Shown: piece after piece, positions 14,217 through 21,635 of the stretch
Numbering within the stretch: position 1 is the first letter of the stretch
Layout: each line of letters begins with the position of its first letter
NCBI GenBank assembly: GCA_964517215.1
Contig: CAZFBR010000029.1
Coordinates: 1 to 21,635, forward strand
Direction: 5' to 3'
From: CAZFBR01 sp035353495 [NCBI: uncultured bacterium]
GTDB lineage: Bacteria; DAOPZR01
Length of the DNA: 21,635 bases
Made by a program: the position numbers and the translations under genes
The notes under the pieces: model-generated
Databases searched by the model: none
Told to the model about the DNA's origin: nothing
Seen by the model: only the letters and a program-made list of their open reading frames with translations

Positions 14217-14794
14217 TCGCGCCCGCGCCGAACGGGGCCTGGCGGGTGGCGGCGCTGCGGCTGGCGGTGGTGCTGGTGCTGGTGCTGGCGGTGGGACTGG
14301 TCTGGCTCAACAGCGCGGCGGCGGTGCGCGCGGCTGACAAGATGGTCTATCTCTCCACGGTGCGGGCAATGGCTGCGACCTACAAGCTTCCGCCGGCCAC
14401 GGTGCTGGCGGTGATGCTGGTGGAGAGCAGTTTCAATCCGCGGGCGCGATCGGCGGCCGGCGCGGTCGGCCTGATGCAGGTGATGCCGGTAACGGCGCGG
14501 GAGATCGGGGCGGTGCTTGGCTTCCGGCCGGGCGATATCGATCTGGAGGAGCCGGAGACCAACATCCGTTTCGGCTGCTACTATCTGGCGGAGTTGGAAA
14601 AGCAATGCGGTTCCCTGGACCGCGCGCTGCAGGCCTACAACGGCGGCCCGGCAACGCTGCGCGGCCTGGCAACCGGCGATACGCATCCGTATGCGGAGAC
14701 GCGTCAGTTTGTTGAACGGGTGCAGCGCTGGCATTGGCGGTTCACCCGCCTCCTGCAGGCCTGGGCGCTGCTGCGCGGAGAGGAGTTGGCATGA
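14213..14794 (+). CDS. Lytic transglycosylase, SLT domain, membrane-anchored
   Basis: A 193-residue peptidoglycan-cleaving enzyme that should cut the MurNAc-GlcNAc bond with formation of anhydro-MurNAc in the periplasm. A single N-terminal hydrophobic helix (about 14-32) acts as anchor or signal. The Slt family motifs follow: catalytic Glu71 in VESSFNP, GAVGLMQVMP (83-92), and AYNGGP near residue 143. The length fits the compact MltE/Slt70-C-domain type. The GTG start overlaps the miaB stop by four bases, and its own stop overlaps the next ATG in the same way, so it is the second gene of the operon. The next gene encodes a SPOR protein, a domain that binds denuded glycan strands, which supports a joint role in wall remodelling, possibly at the septum. 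Motifs are clear; the specific role is inferred. Confidence 0.92.
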   Translation: MIAPAPNGAWRVAALRLAVVLVLVLAVGLVWLNSAAAVRAADKMVYLSTVRAMAATYKLPPATVLAVMLVESSFNPRARSAAGAVGLMQVMPVTAREIGAVLGFRPGDIDLEEPETNIRFGCYYLAELEKQCGSLDRALQAYNGGPATLRGLATGDTHPYAETRQFVERVQRWHWRFTRLLQAWALLRGEELA

Positions 14795-15855
14795 AACAGA
14801 CAATGTCCGGGCTGCTGTTGCTGCTGCTGCTGGCCGGTGCGGCGCGGGCCGATCTGGTCCACGACGCCGCGCAGGCGTATGCGCAGGGCGAGCTGGCGCG
14901 GGTGCGCGAGCTGACGGACGCATATCTGCAGCAACCGCTGAGCAAACCGGCGGCGCGCGTGGCGCTGGCGGCCTATTACCGCGGCCTGGCGGCAACCACG
15001 GTGGCGGAGCGCGAGCACTTTCTGCTGCAGGCGAGCGCGGGGAATGCGCTTGATTCGGAGACGCGCGCGGCGGCATTGGTGCAGCTGATGAAACTGGCGC
15101 TGCTGCGCGGCGACCATGCGCGCGCGGCGCTGTGGGGTGAACGCGTGCTGAACGATTTCGCCGGCACGACCGCGACAGCGGATGCGGCCTATTACGCGGC
15201 GCTGGCCTATCTGCGCAACGGCAACGGCGAGCGGGCGCTGACGCTGCTAGCGGACCTGGGCCGGCGCCAGCCGCCGCCGCCGGGACTGGACCGCGCGGAG
15301 GCGGCGATTGCGGCGGCACAACAGCGCGAGCAGCGGTATGCCGAGGCGATTCAGACCCTGCAGCAGATGCTGATCGGGTATCCGGAAAGCGCCTACAAAA
15401 GCTGGATCTATTTCCAGCTGGGCGAGAATTACCGGCTGCTGGGCGATCGGGCGCAGGCCGCAGTGGCGTACCAGCAGGTGGTGGAGCAGTACCCGGGGAG
15501 CTACGAGGCGGCGGCGGCGCGGCTGGCTTTGAGCGAAACGGGCGGGATGGGCATGGGAACGAATCCGCCCGAGGTGACGCCGGCAATCCGCACGCCGCCG
15601 CCGGTCGTTTCGACGCCGACCGGCGCATGGACGGTGCAGGTGGCGGCATTGACTTCCCCGGCCGAGGCCGAGGCGCTGGCGCAGCAGTTGCGGGCGCGGG
15701 GGTATGCGCTGATCGATATTCAGCGCGCGCAGGTCCGCGGCACCTGGTATTACCGGGTGCGGGTGGGCAATTACGCGTCGAAAGCGATGGCGGGCGACTA
15801 TCAGGCCGCCCTGCGCCAGCAGGGTTACGGCAGCGCGTTTGTGGCGGCGTGGTGA
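14791..15855 (+). CDS. Periplasmic TPR and SPOR domain protein
   Basis: A 354-residue exported protein. The N-terminal MKQTMSGLLLLLLLAGAARA is a signal peptide with a likely signal peptidase I site after ARA. Helical repeats of TPR type fill about 25-245 (for example the KSWIYFQLGENYRLLGDRAQ block), then a Pro/Thr-rich linker (about 247-275) and a C-terminal SPOR domain (277-354; WTVQVAALTSPAEAEALAQQ and YRVRVGNYASKAMA). SPOR domains bind peptidoglycan lacking stem peptides at division sites. The start is the ATG overlapping the transglycosylase stop (ATGA), with GGAGAGGAG just upstream; the longer frame from 14734 would lie inside the previous gene and lacks the signal peptide at its start. 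Neighbouring the transglycosylase, it may scaffold or localise wall enzymes. The architecture resembles YbgF/CpoB-like proteins, though no CpoB identity is claimed. Confidence 0.88.
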   Translation: MKQTMSGLLLLLLLAGAARADLVHDAAQAYAQGELARVRELTDAYLQQPLSKPAARVALAAYYRGLAATTVAEREHFLLQASAGNALDSETRAAALVQLMKLALLRGDHARAALWGERVLNDFAGTTATADAAYYAALAYLRNGNGERALTLLADLGRRQPPPPGLDRAEAAIAAAQQREQRYAEAIQTLQQMLIGYPESAYKSWIYFQLGENYRLLGDRAQAAVAYQQVVEQYPGSYEAAAARLALSETGGMGMGTNPPEVTPAIRTPPPVVSTPTGAWTVQVAALTSPAEAEALAQQLRARGYALIDIQRAQVRGTWYYRVRVGNYASKAMAGDYQAALRQQGYGSAFVAAW

Positions 15856-17114
15856 TGAACGGTATGGAATCGTCGGCGGGTGCGCGGACGGTGGTGCGGG
15901 TGCCGACCCGCCAGCTGGCGCCGGGGATGATATTGGCCGAGACGGTGGCCGACGGGAGCGGTGGCGTGCTGCTGGAGCAGCGCACGGAGCTTTCCGCCCG
16001 GGCGATCGCGCTCCTGACCCGGCGCGGGGTGGGGTTTGTGTATGTCTGCAACGATGCGGCGGCGCGCGAGCGGCTGGCGGCGGCGCAGGCGGATGAGGAG
16101 CGGGAACTGCGTCAGACCATGACGGCGGACAGCGTTCCGACGGCGCTGGACGGGCTGATGCAGTCGGCCCGCGCGGCGATGGTGTCGCTGGCCGCGCATG
16201 AGGAGCAGGCGCGCGCGCAGGCGGCGGCGGCCTGGCAGGCGGCCTATGCGTTCGTGCAGGAGGCGCAGGCGGGAGTGGCGGTGCGCCGGCGGGTGGATGG
16301 CGGGGCGGCGCTGGCATGCGCGGCGGCACTGCAGGGCATGCTGCAGCGGGAACAGCATTCGCTGCTGGCCCTGCTGCATCGCCGGGCACGGCAGCTGGAA
16401 TTTGATCCGGCGGCGCATGCGGTCAATGTGGCGGTGCTGGCCATGCTGATTGCCGCGACCTTGCGTCTTGCCGACGGGGAACAGCAGCAGGCGGGCCAGG
16501 CGGCATTGCTGCATGACCTGGGCATGATGCGCCTTGACCCCGCGGTGGCGAATGACCCGTCGGCCATGCTGGGACTGCAGGAGCGCATGGCGCTCAAGGC
16601 GCACCCCGCCTGGGGCGCGGAACTGCTGGCCACCGCCCGGCGGGTCGAGGCGGTGGTGGTGGTGGCGGTGCAGCAGCATCATGAGCGTGAAGACGGCTCG
16701 GGGTATCCGCAGGCGCTCGACGGCAAGCGCCTGTCGCGGCTCGGCCGGATCCTTGCCGTGGCCGATACCTACGAGCGGCTGGTTTCGCCGCGCGCGTATC
16801 GTGCGGCCTATCTGCCGCATGCGGCGCTGAAAATTGTGCTGGGCAAGGCGGGACGCGAATTGGAACGCGAGGCGGTGCGCGCGCTGCTGGATAACCTCGC
16901 CCTCTATCCCGCCGGGACCGTGGTGCGGCTCAATACCGGGGAGATTGCGCTGGTGGTGGGTGCCAATCCGCGGGTGCCGCTGCGCCCGCTGCTGCGCCTG
17001 CTGCGCAATCCCGACGGCACGCCCGCCGGGGTGACGGTTGATCTGCTCAATGACAAGCGCCGGTTCATTGCGGAAGCGCTGTCACAGGTCGATCCCGAGG
17101 AACCGGTTTCGTGA
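15855..17114 (+). CDS. HD-GYP domain protein (possibly degenerate c-di-GMP phosphodiesterase)
   Basis: A 419-residue cytoplasmic protein. Residues 13-65 resemble the DUF3391-type N-terminal domain common before HD-GYP; about 70-140 are helical. The HD-GYP core follows: H188, H220-D221 (LLHDLGMMRLDP), H250, H275-H276, and EREDGSGYP (277-285), with RILAVADTYERL at 298-309. All metal-binding His/Asp positions I can place are present, and the GYP motif is intact, but the lysine of the usual HDxGK is Met224. It may hydrolyse c-di-GMP to GMP, or have become a sensor. The ATG overlaps the previous stop by one base (TGATG); a GTG three bases earlier is an alternative. No GGDEF protein is in the window. 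Link to wall enzymes upstream suggests control of growth or surface change, by inference. Confidence 0.85.
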   Translation: MNGMESSAGARTVVRVPTRQLAPGMILAETVADGSGGVLLEQRTELSARAIALLTRRGVGFVYVCNDAAARERLAAAQADEERELRQTMTADSVPTALDGLMQSARAAMVSLAAHEEQARAQAAAAWQAAYAFVQEAQAGVAVRRRVDGGAALACAAALQGMLQREQHSLLALLHRRARQLEFDPAAHAVNVAVLAMLIAATLRLADGEQQQAGQAALLHDLGMMRLDPAVANDPSAMLGLQERMALKAHPAWGAELLATARRVEAVVVVAVQQHHEREDGSGYPQALDGKRLSRLGRILAVADTYERLVSPRAYRAAYLPHAALKIVLGKAGRELEREAVRALLDNLALYPAGTVVRLNTGEIALVVGANPRVPLRPLLRLLRNPDGTPAGVTVDLLNDKRRFIAEALSQVDPEEPVS

Positions 17115-17132
17115 TCCGGGTGCAGGCATGAA

Positions 17133-17159
17133 TTGCCACATGGATAAATGTGTCAGAAT
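17133..17159 (+). promoter_or_regulatory. Weak candidate promoter before the mutS leader ORF
   Basis: TTGCCA (17133-17138), a 15-base spacer and CAGAAT (17154-17159) lie in a locally AT-rich part of the only real gap (17115-17192) in the operon. Spacing is short and the match poor; mutS could equally be read through from upstream. Confidence 0.2.
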
Positions 17160-17192
17160 GGCCCCGGTTGTGGCGCAGCGGGAGTGTGGGCG

Positions 17193-17297
17193 GTGAGTAT
17201 GGACGCTCTTTTGCCCATGCTGCGCCGTGGTGCTGTGCGCCCGTCGTACCGCCGGGCGCGCCGCCCCGTGCCGGCGCAGCAGGAGCGTGTGTGGTGA
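17193..17297 (+). CDS. 34-residue leader ORF, a diverged copy of the mutS start region
   Basis: GTG 17193 follows GGGAG by 8 bases and opens a 34-codon frame beginning VSMDALLPMLRR; mutS itself begins VSMDTLSPMLRQ after AGGAG with the same 8-base gap. The two 52-base stretches (about 17175-17226 and 17276-17327) align without gaps with 40 of 52 identical bases by my count. The leader frame turns arginine-rich and ends in a TGA (17295-17297) that overlaps the mutS GTG. It may couple ribosomes into mutS or be a decayed duplicate. No homologous product is expected beyond residue 12. Confidence 0.5.
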   Translation: MSMDALLPMLRRGAVRPSYRRARRPVPAQQERVW

Positions 17298-19915
17298 GCA
17301 TGGATACCCTGTCGCCGATGCTGCGCCAGTATCAGGCGGTGAAAGAGCAGCATCCGGATGCGCTGCTCTTTTTCCGCATCGGCGATTTCTTTGAGATGTT
17401 CAATGAGGACGCGCGCATCGCCGCACGAGTGCTCGATTTGACCCTGACGCGCAAGGCGGCGGGCAAGGGGACCTTCATTCCGCTGGCGGGAGTGCCGCAT
17501 CATGCGGCGGACCATTACATCGGCCGGCTGCTCAAGCGCGGGTTCCGGGTGGCGGTCTGCGATCAGGTCGAGGACCCCAAAACCGCCAAGGGCATCGTCA
17601 GGCGCGAGGTGGTGCGCGTGGTGACGCCGGGGACCCTGACCGAACCGGGCCAGCTTTCCGATAAGGACAACAATTTCATCGTTGCGCTGTGGCGCGAGCC
17701 GGGGGCCGCCGAGGCGGGATTCGGCTGGGCGGCGGCGGACCTGTCCACGGGCGAACTGTGGGCGGCGCAGCTTACCGATCCGCGCGATCTGCAGACCGAG
17801 CTGGCGCGGTTCCGCCCGGCGGAGATCATCGCTCCCGAGGAGGATCCGGGGCTGCGCGAACTGGCCGGCGATACCGGGGCGCTGTGGACGCTGCGTCCGG
17901 GCTGGCAGTTCCTGCCGGCGGAAGCGGCGCAGGTGCTGAAAACGCATTTCCAGGTGCGCGAACTGGGCGGCCTGTGCAGTGCGGAACCGCGGCAGGTGGC
18001 GGCGCTGGGCGCGCTGCTCGCCTACCTGAACGACACGCAGCGCGCGGCGGCGCAGCACCTCACCCGGGTGCGCGAGTTCACCAGCGGCGACGGGATGGCC
18101 TTGGACGAGGCGACGATCCGCAACCTGGAGCTGGTGCAGAGCACGCTGGAGCGCGACCGGCACGGCTCGCTGCTCTGGGCGCTGGATGCGACGGTGACGG
18201 CGGCGGGCGCGCGCCTGCTGCAGCATTGGCTGCTCCGCCCGCTGATCGAGCCGGCGGCGATCAATCGCCGGCTTGATTTTGTGCAGGCGCTGTTTGACGA
18301 CGGGGTGCGCCGCGATATCGTGCGCACGCTGCTTAAGGGGACGTCGGACCTGGCGCGCCTGTGCAGCCGGCTCTGCCTGCGCCGGGTCGGGCCGCGCGAT
18401 CTGCTGGGGATCGCCGAGACCCTGCGCCTGGTGCCCGACCTGCAGCGCGAACTGGCGGCGCTGCCGGCGCTGGCGGAACTGGCGCAGCAGCTTGATCCGT
18501 GCCCGGAAACGCGCGCGGCGATCGATACGGCCATCGATCCGGCCGCCCCGGCGACGCTGAAGGACGGCGGGGTCATGGCGAAGGGGTATTCGCCCGAACT
18601 GGACGAATTGCGCTCCGCGGCGCATGGCGGCAAGGAGTGGATCGCGGCGCTGCAGGAGCAGGAGCGGCAGCGGTCGGGGATCAATTCACTGAAAATCGGC
18701 TTCAACCGCGTGTTCGGATATTATCTCGAGATCACCAATGCCAATCGCGCCAGTGTGCCCGCGGATTATGAGCGCAAGCAGACCCTGGCCAATGCCGAAC
18801 GCTATATCACGCCCGCGCTCAAGGAAAAAGAGGCGCTGGTGCTCAATGCCGAGGAGCGCATGCTGGCGCTGGAAGCGCGGCTCTTCGACGCGGTGCGCGA
18901 GACCGTGGCGGGCGCGGTGGCGCGGCTGCAGCTGCTGGCGGGGGTGCTGGCGGAACTTGACGGCGTGGCGGCCCTGGCGGAAACGGCGGCCAACCGCCGC
19001 TATGTCCGGCCGGTGATCGACGACAGCGAGCGGATCGAGATCAGGGAGGGGCGCCATCCGGTGATCGAGCAGCTGGTCGAGGAGGAGCCGTTTGTCCCCA
19101 ACGACCTGACCCTGGGCGGCGACGAGCAGCTCGCGGTGATTACCGGGCCGAATATGGCGGGTAAATCGACGTATATCCGCCAGACGGCCCTGCTGGTGCT
19201 CATGGCCCAGGCCGGCTCGTTTGTGCCCGCCGCCGAGGCGCGCATCGGCGTGGTCGATCGCATCTTTACCCGCGTCGGCGCGGCCGACCAGCTGGCGCGC
19301 GGCCGCTCGACGTTCATGGTGGAAATGCTGGAGACCGCGCTCATTCTCAATCGCGCCACCAAACGCTCGCTGCTGGTGCTCGACGAGATCGGGCGCGGGA
19401 CCTCGACCTTCGATGGTTTGGCCATTGCCTGGGCAGTGGCGGAGCATATTGCCGGGGCGGGGGGGATTGGCGCCAAGACCCTGTTTGCCACCCATTATCA
19501 CGAGTTAACTGAACTGGCCCGGGTCCTGTCTAATGTGCGGAACTATAATGTGGCGGTGCGCGAATGGAATGACGAGATCATCTTCCTGCGCCGCATTGTT
19601 CCGGGCGGGGCGGATCGCTCCTATGGCATCCAGGTGGCGCGGCTTGCCGGTCTGCCCCGCGGGGTGATCGAGCGGGCGAAGGAAATCCTGCTGGACCTCG
19701 AACAGGGTGAGCTGGGCGCGTCCAACCGGCCGAAGCAGGCGGGGAAGGACGGCCAGGGGGCTGTGGTGCAGCCGTCGCTGTTTGATGCGGCGGAACCGTC
19801 AGCGGTGGTGCGGGAGCTGGCGGCGGTGACGATTGACGAAATGACGCCGATGGCGGCGCTCAACCTGCTGCATGAACTGCGGGCCAAGGCGCGACGCGAG
19901 ACGGGAGAAGCATAA
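17294..19915 (+). CDS. mutS: DNA mismatch repair protein MutS
   Basis: An 873-residue mismatch-recognition ATPase that finds mispaired bases and recruits MutL. The mismatch-binding F-x-E motif is present in GDFFEMF (F32, E34), followed by the connector, the lever/clamp domains, and the ATPase: Walker A GPNMAGKST (618-626), TRVGAADQLARGRSTFMVEM, Walker B LLVLDEIGRGTSTFDG and ATHYHELT. Length and order match MutS1. GTG 17294 is chosen because AGGAG lies 8 bases upstream; ATG 17300, two codons in, lies 14 bases away. The frame remains open to 17150, but that part is not MutS-like. The start overlaps the stop of a 34-codon leader ORF copied from this same region. No mutL is in the window. The stop overlaps the next gene's ATG (TAATG). 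Confidence 0.97.
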   Translation: MSMDTLSPMLRQYQAVKEQHPDALLFFRIGDFFEMFNEDARIAARVLDLTLTRKAAGKGTFIPLAGVPHHAADHYIGRLLKRGFRVAVCDQVEDPKTAKGIVRREVVRVVTPGTLTEPGQLSDKDNNFIVALWREPGAAEAGFGWAAADLSTGELWAAQLTDPRDLQTELARFRPAEIIAPEEDPGLRELAGDTGALWTLRPGWQFLPAEAAQVLKTHFQVRELGGLCSAEPRQVAALGALLAYLNDTQRAAAQHLTRVREFTSGDGMALDEATIRNLELVQSTLERDRHGSLLWALDATVTAAGARLLQHWLLRPLIEPAAINRRLDFVQALFDDGVRRDIVRTLLKGTSDLARLCSRLCLRRVGPRDLLGIAETLRLVPDLQRELAALPALAELAQQLDPCPETRAAIDTAIDPAAPATLKDGGVMAKGYSPELDELRSAAHGGKEWIAALQEQERQRSGINSLKIGFNRVFGYYLEITNANRASVPADYERKQTLANAERYITPALKEKEALVLNAEERMLALEARLFDAVRETVAGAVARLQLLAGVLAELDGVAALAETAANRRYVRPVIDDSERIEIREGRHPVIEQLVEEEPFVPNDLTLGGDEQLAVITGPNMAGKSTYIRQTALLVLMAQAGSFVPAAEARIGVVDRIFTRVGAADQLARGRSTFMVEMLETALILNRATKRSLLVLDEIGRGTSTFDGLAIAWAVAEHIAGAGGIGAKTLFATHYHELTELARVLSNVRNYNVAVREWNDEIIFLRRIVPGGADRSYGIQVARLAGLPRGVIERAKEILLDLEQGELGASNRPKQAGKDGQGAVVQPSLFDAAEPSAVVRELAAVTIDEMTPMAALNLLHELRAKARRETGEA

Positions 19916-20940
19916 TGACAACCATGTTCCGGCGGGGCGGATTGCTGCTGCCGATGATGCTGCTGGTGCTGGCGGCGCCGGCCTGTGCGGCCACCGGTCG
20001 CGCGACGACCACAGCTGCACCGCCGGCCGGTGCAGCGGCACCGGACACGACGGCGGTTGCTGCGCCGAACCCGGCGGGTGCTGCGCCGGCCCCGGTGGTT
20101 GCCACGCCGAACCCGGCGGGTGCTGCGCCAGCCCCGGTGGCTGCCACGCCGACGACGGCTGTTGTGCCGGCTGCCCCGGTCGCGGTGGCGCCTGATACTC
20201 CGGCGGCGGCGGCACCGGCGACGGTGCCCATGGAGGCAGTTGCGCCCGCACCGGCTGATACCGTGGCCGCGGTGAACTGGCGCGTGCCGGCGGCGAAGGA
20301 CGGGTTGTATTTCAAACTGAGCTCGTTTGTTGCCCAGGACTATCTGGCATTGCTGAAAAACGGGACGTACCTGCTGGTTACGCAGAGCGATCTGAGCGCG
20401 TGGGTGACCGACAGCGGCACCTGGCAGTTTACCGCGGCGGACGGCGGGGTGCTGACCTCGGCGGGCCAGACCGAAGTCGATTACCGGGATATCGATGCCG
20501 GGGCGTTCACCGTGACGGTGCGCAATCGCAACGACTATCAGCAGCTGCCGGATATCCGTTGGAACCTCAGCCAGTTCATGCAGAGCAGCAGCAGCCGTGA
20601 ATTCTCGTTTGCGGAGAATCCCGGGCTGGCCCGGGAACTGCACCTGAATCCCATTACCAACCGGTTCACGCGCGCGAATCTGCAGCGGGCGATTGACGGC
20701 ATTGACACCGCCCTGGCGAGCGCGCGACCGCTCACCATGCCGTTCCGCATCTGCGGCGACAGCGACTATGCCTACATCATTTCCGGCGATATGGTTGAGC
20801 GCAATCTGCTGCTGATGCATGCCGTGCGCGCCCGGGAGCGCCTGCAGCGGTATGGCCACGGCCATCATGTGCCGGCGCGCATCACGGGCGAGGAATTTGC
20901 CGCCGTGCGGCGCACGCTGGCGGCAGCAACTGCGCCATGA
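19915..20940 (+). CDS. Secreted protein of unknown function with Ala/Pro-rich linker
   Basis: I do not recognise a family. The 341-residue product starts with a signal peptide (MTTMFRRGGLLLPMMLLVLA, probable cut after ACA at about 24); the cysteine there does not sit in a good lipobox. Residues 25-118 are a low-complexity Ala/Pro/Thr/Val linker with an exact-length 14-residue duplication. Residues about 120-341 look like a folded domain (YFKLSSFVAQDYLALLKNG, FSFAENPGLARELHLNP, ICGDSDYAYIISGDMVERNL) with beta-rich then helical character. The ATG overlaps the mutS stop by one base and has GGGAG seven bases upstream, so it is last in the operon. It is presumably periplasmic or attached to the envelope, perhaps related to the wall proteins earlier in the operon. 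Confidence 0.72.
   Translation: MTTMFRRGGLLLPMMLLVLAAPACAATGRATTTAAPPAGAAAPDTTAVAAPNPAGAAPAPVVATPNPAGAAPAPVAATPTTAVVPAAPVAVAPDTPAAAAPATVPMEAVAPAPADTVAAVNWRVPAAKDGLYFKLSSFVAQDYLALLKNGTYLLVTQSDLSAWVTDSGTWQFTAADGGVLTSAGQTEVDYRDIDAGAFTVTVRNRNDYQQLPDIRWNLSQFMQSSSSREFSFAENPGLARELHLNPITNRFTRANLQRAIDGIDTALASARPLTMPFRICGDSDYAYIISGDMVERNLLLMHAVRARERLQRYGHGHHVPARITGEEFAAVRRTLAAATAP
20068..20151 (+). repeat. 42-base tandem duplication in the linker of the secreted protein
   Basis: Two adjacent 42-base units (20068-20109 and 20110-20151) encode NPAGAAPAPVVATP and NPAGAAPAPVAATP. They differ at only two bases by eye, so the duplication is recent or homogenised; unit length is a multiple of three, keeping the frame. 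Confidence 0.85.
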
Positions 20941-21635
20941 CTGTGCGCGTCCCCAAACTGCTCGCGCTGTCCTGATTGTGCCCGGGTGCGGCAGTAAGCT
21001 GGCGGCGGGCGCGTTGTAAGCGGTTTTTCCGCTTTCGCCGGGAGGCCGGGCATTGCGTTGCCTGCCCTCGCCGCCGCTGTGTGTCGACCCATCCCGCCGC
21101 CATCTCTGACCCGCATCTTTTCCCACAGCAATATCTTGTCCTCGCTCTCGCTGCTTGCAGCCGGAGCGGGGAGAGTTGAGTGATAATATCTGTCTTTTCT
21201 CCCTTCGGGAGAGGCATGTGTGCAGTGATTGATATTTATCCCCCTCTCCATCCGGGAGAGGGGAGGGGTGAGGGGCAGAGATGAGGATGGTATCTGTTCT
21301 ACGACAGCCCTCACCTGCGCTTCGTGTTTCATCTCCCAAGGGGAGAGGAAAACACGGACACCTTACCGGACGTATGGGTAAGAAGTAGCTCCCGAAGGGA
21401 GCGGCGAAAATGGAGACAATCAGCCGCTAAGGCGATGATGGTGTGCTGACTGTGTCGGATCCGGCGGTTTCTCGTGCGGATCAGCGGGCGGCAGCGAGTC
21501 CGGCGAGCCGGCCGGTGGTCCACGTCCACAGCAGATTATTGCTGTCGATTATTTTGAAAACATCAAGCAATTCATTGGTAAGATGTAGCTGCGGGCAATG
21601 TTTGTTTGTTATGGTTGCAAAAATGATATCAACCA
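20941..21635. other. Non-coding 3' region
   Basis: About 695 bases without a supportable gene. It holds a weak hairpin with arms AAGCGG/CCGCTT around five T residues (21018-21034) that might end the mutS operon transcript, a palindrome cluster (21140-21402), and an AT-rich stretch from about 21525 to the edge. Short frames exist but show no coding features. Confidence 0.6.
21140..21402. repeat. Cluster of CTCCC/GGGAG palindromes (REP-like)
   Basis: Four short hairpins share a YCTCCC-loop-GGGAGR core: 21198-21212, 21241-21263 (longer, CCCCTCTC with GAGAGGGG), 21332-21346 and 21388-21402. A degenerate fifth lies near 21142-21175. Hairpins with this core are common as dispersed intergenic repeats in many bacterial genomes. 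Spacing between them is irregular, so this is not a CRISPR array. Confidence 0.65.

Noticed and set aside
13829-16051. Minus-strand frame of 740 codons opposite the miaB to HD-GYP genes
   Set aside because: Pro/Arg/Ala-rich shadow covering four genes with clear motifs on the plus strand.
17153-18625. Minus-strand frame of 490 codons opposite mutS
   Set aside because: Arg/Gln/His-rich shadow of mutS with no recognisable domain.
21140-21402. CRISPR array
   Set aside because: The repeated units are short palindromes at irregular spacing with differing sequence, and no cas genes are seen.
21329-21529. Minus-strand 66-codon frame in the 3' region
   Set aside because: It crosses two of the repeated palindromes and shows no ribosome site or domain.
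21599-21635. Possible gene starts at the right edge (ATG at 21599 or 21611)
   Set aside because: Only about a dozen codons are visible and neither ATG has a convincing ribosome site, so no gene can be supported.

Overview
The window is GC-rich (about two thirds by eye) and densely coded, with short intergenic gaps, sigma70-like promoters, clear Shine-Dalgarno sites and Rho-independent terminators. Proteins with signal peptides, a lytic transglycosylase and a SPOR-domain protein point to a Gram-negative bacterium. Pit/DUF47 phosphate genes, a TGS-containing nucleoside kinase, FdrA/DUF1116 genes and a short lipoyl synthase would fit a PVC-group lineage (Kiritimatiellota or Lentisphaerae), but this is a low-confidence guess. 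No rRNA, tRNA, CRISPR array or insertion sequence was seen.

Layout. (1) 1-2343: phosphate uptake. The 3' end of one Pit transporter gene (+) converges on a minus-strand pit-DUF47 operon that ends in a terminator. (2) 2344-2865: a long divergent spacer with a promoter in each direction. (3) 2866-6779: a three-gene + operon encoding FdrA, a DUF1116 protein and a cyclase-family metal hydrolase, closed by a strong terminator. It resembles the oxamate carbamoyltransferase genes of allantoin degradation, but a hydrolase takes the place of the usual DUF2877 partner. (4) 6855-8200: small genes: a double-glycine-leader secreted peptide (-), a GIY-YIG nuclease (+) and a membrane-anchored protein with a mixed-charge tail (+). 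(5) 8201-10787: lipA (-) and an orphan sensor histidine kinase (+), read from a symmetric divergent promoter. (6) 11073-12737: a nucleoside kinase gene (-) with its own promoter and terminator. (7) 12933-20940: a tightly packed + gene string: miaB, a lytic transglycosylase, a TPR/SPOR protein, an HD-GYP-like protein, a 34-codon leader ORF, mutS and a secreted protein. All but one junction overlap. (8) 20941-21635: non-coding DNA with a cluster of short palindromes, turning AT-rich at the right edge.

The observations most worth a second look are: the leader ORF before mutS, which is a diverged copy of the mutS start region; the FdrA-DUF1116-cyclase operon; the lone double-glycine peptide gene; and the lipA/kinase intergenic region, where both -35 boxes are arms of one inverted repeat and the lipA transcript may be nearly leaderless. 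Most gene starts given here are shorter than the longest possible ORF, chosen from Shine-Dalgarno position and family homology. All family assignments come from reading motifs, not from database searches.
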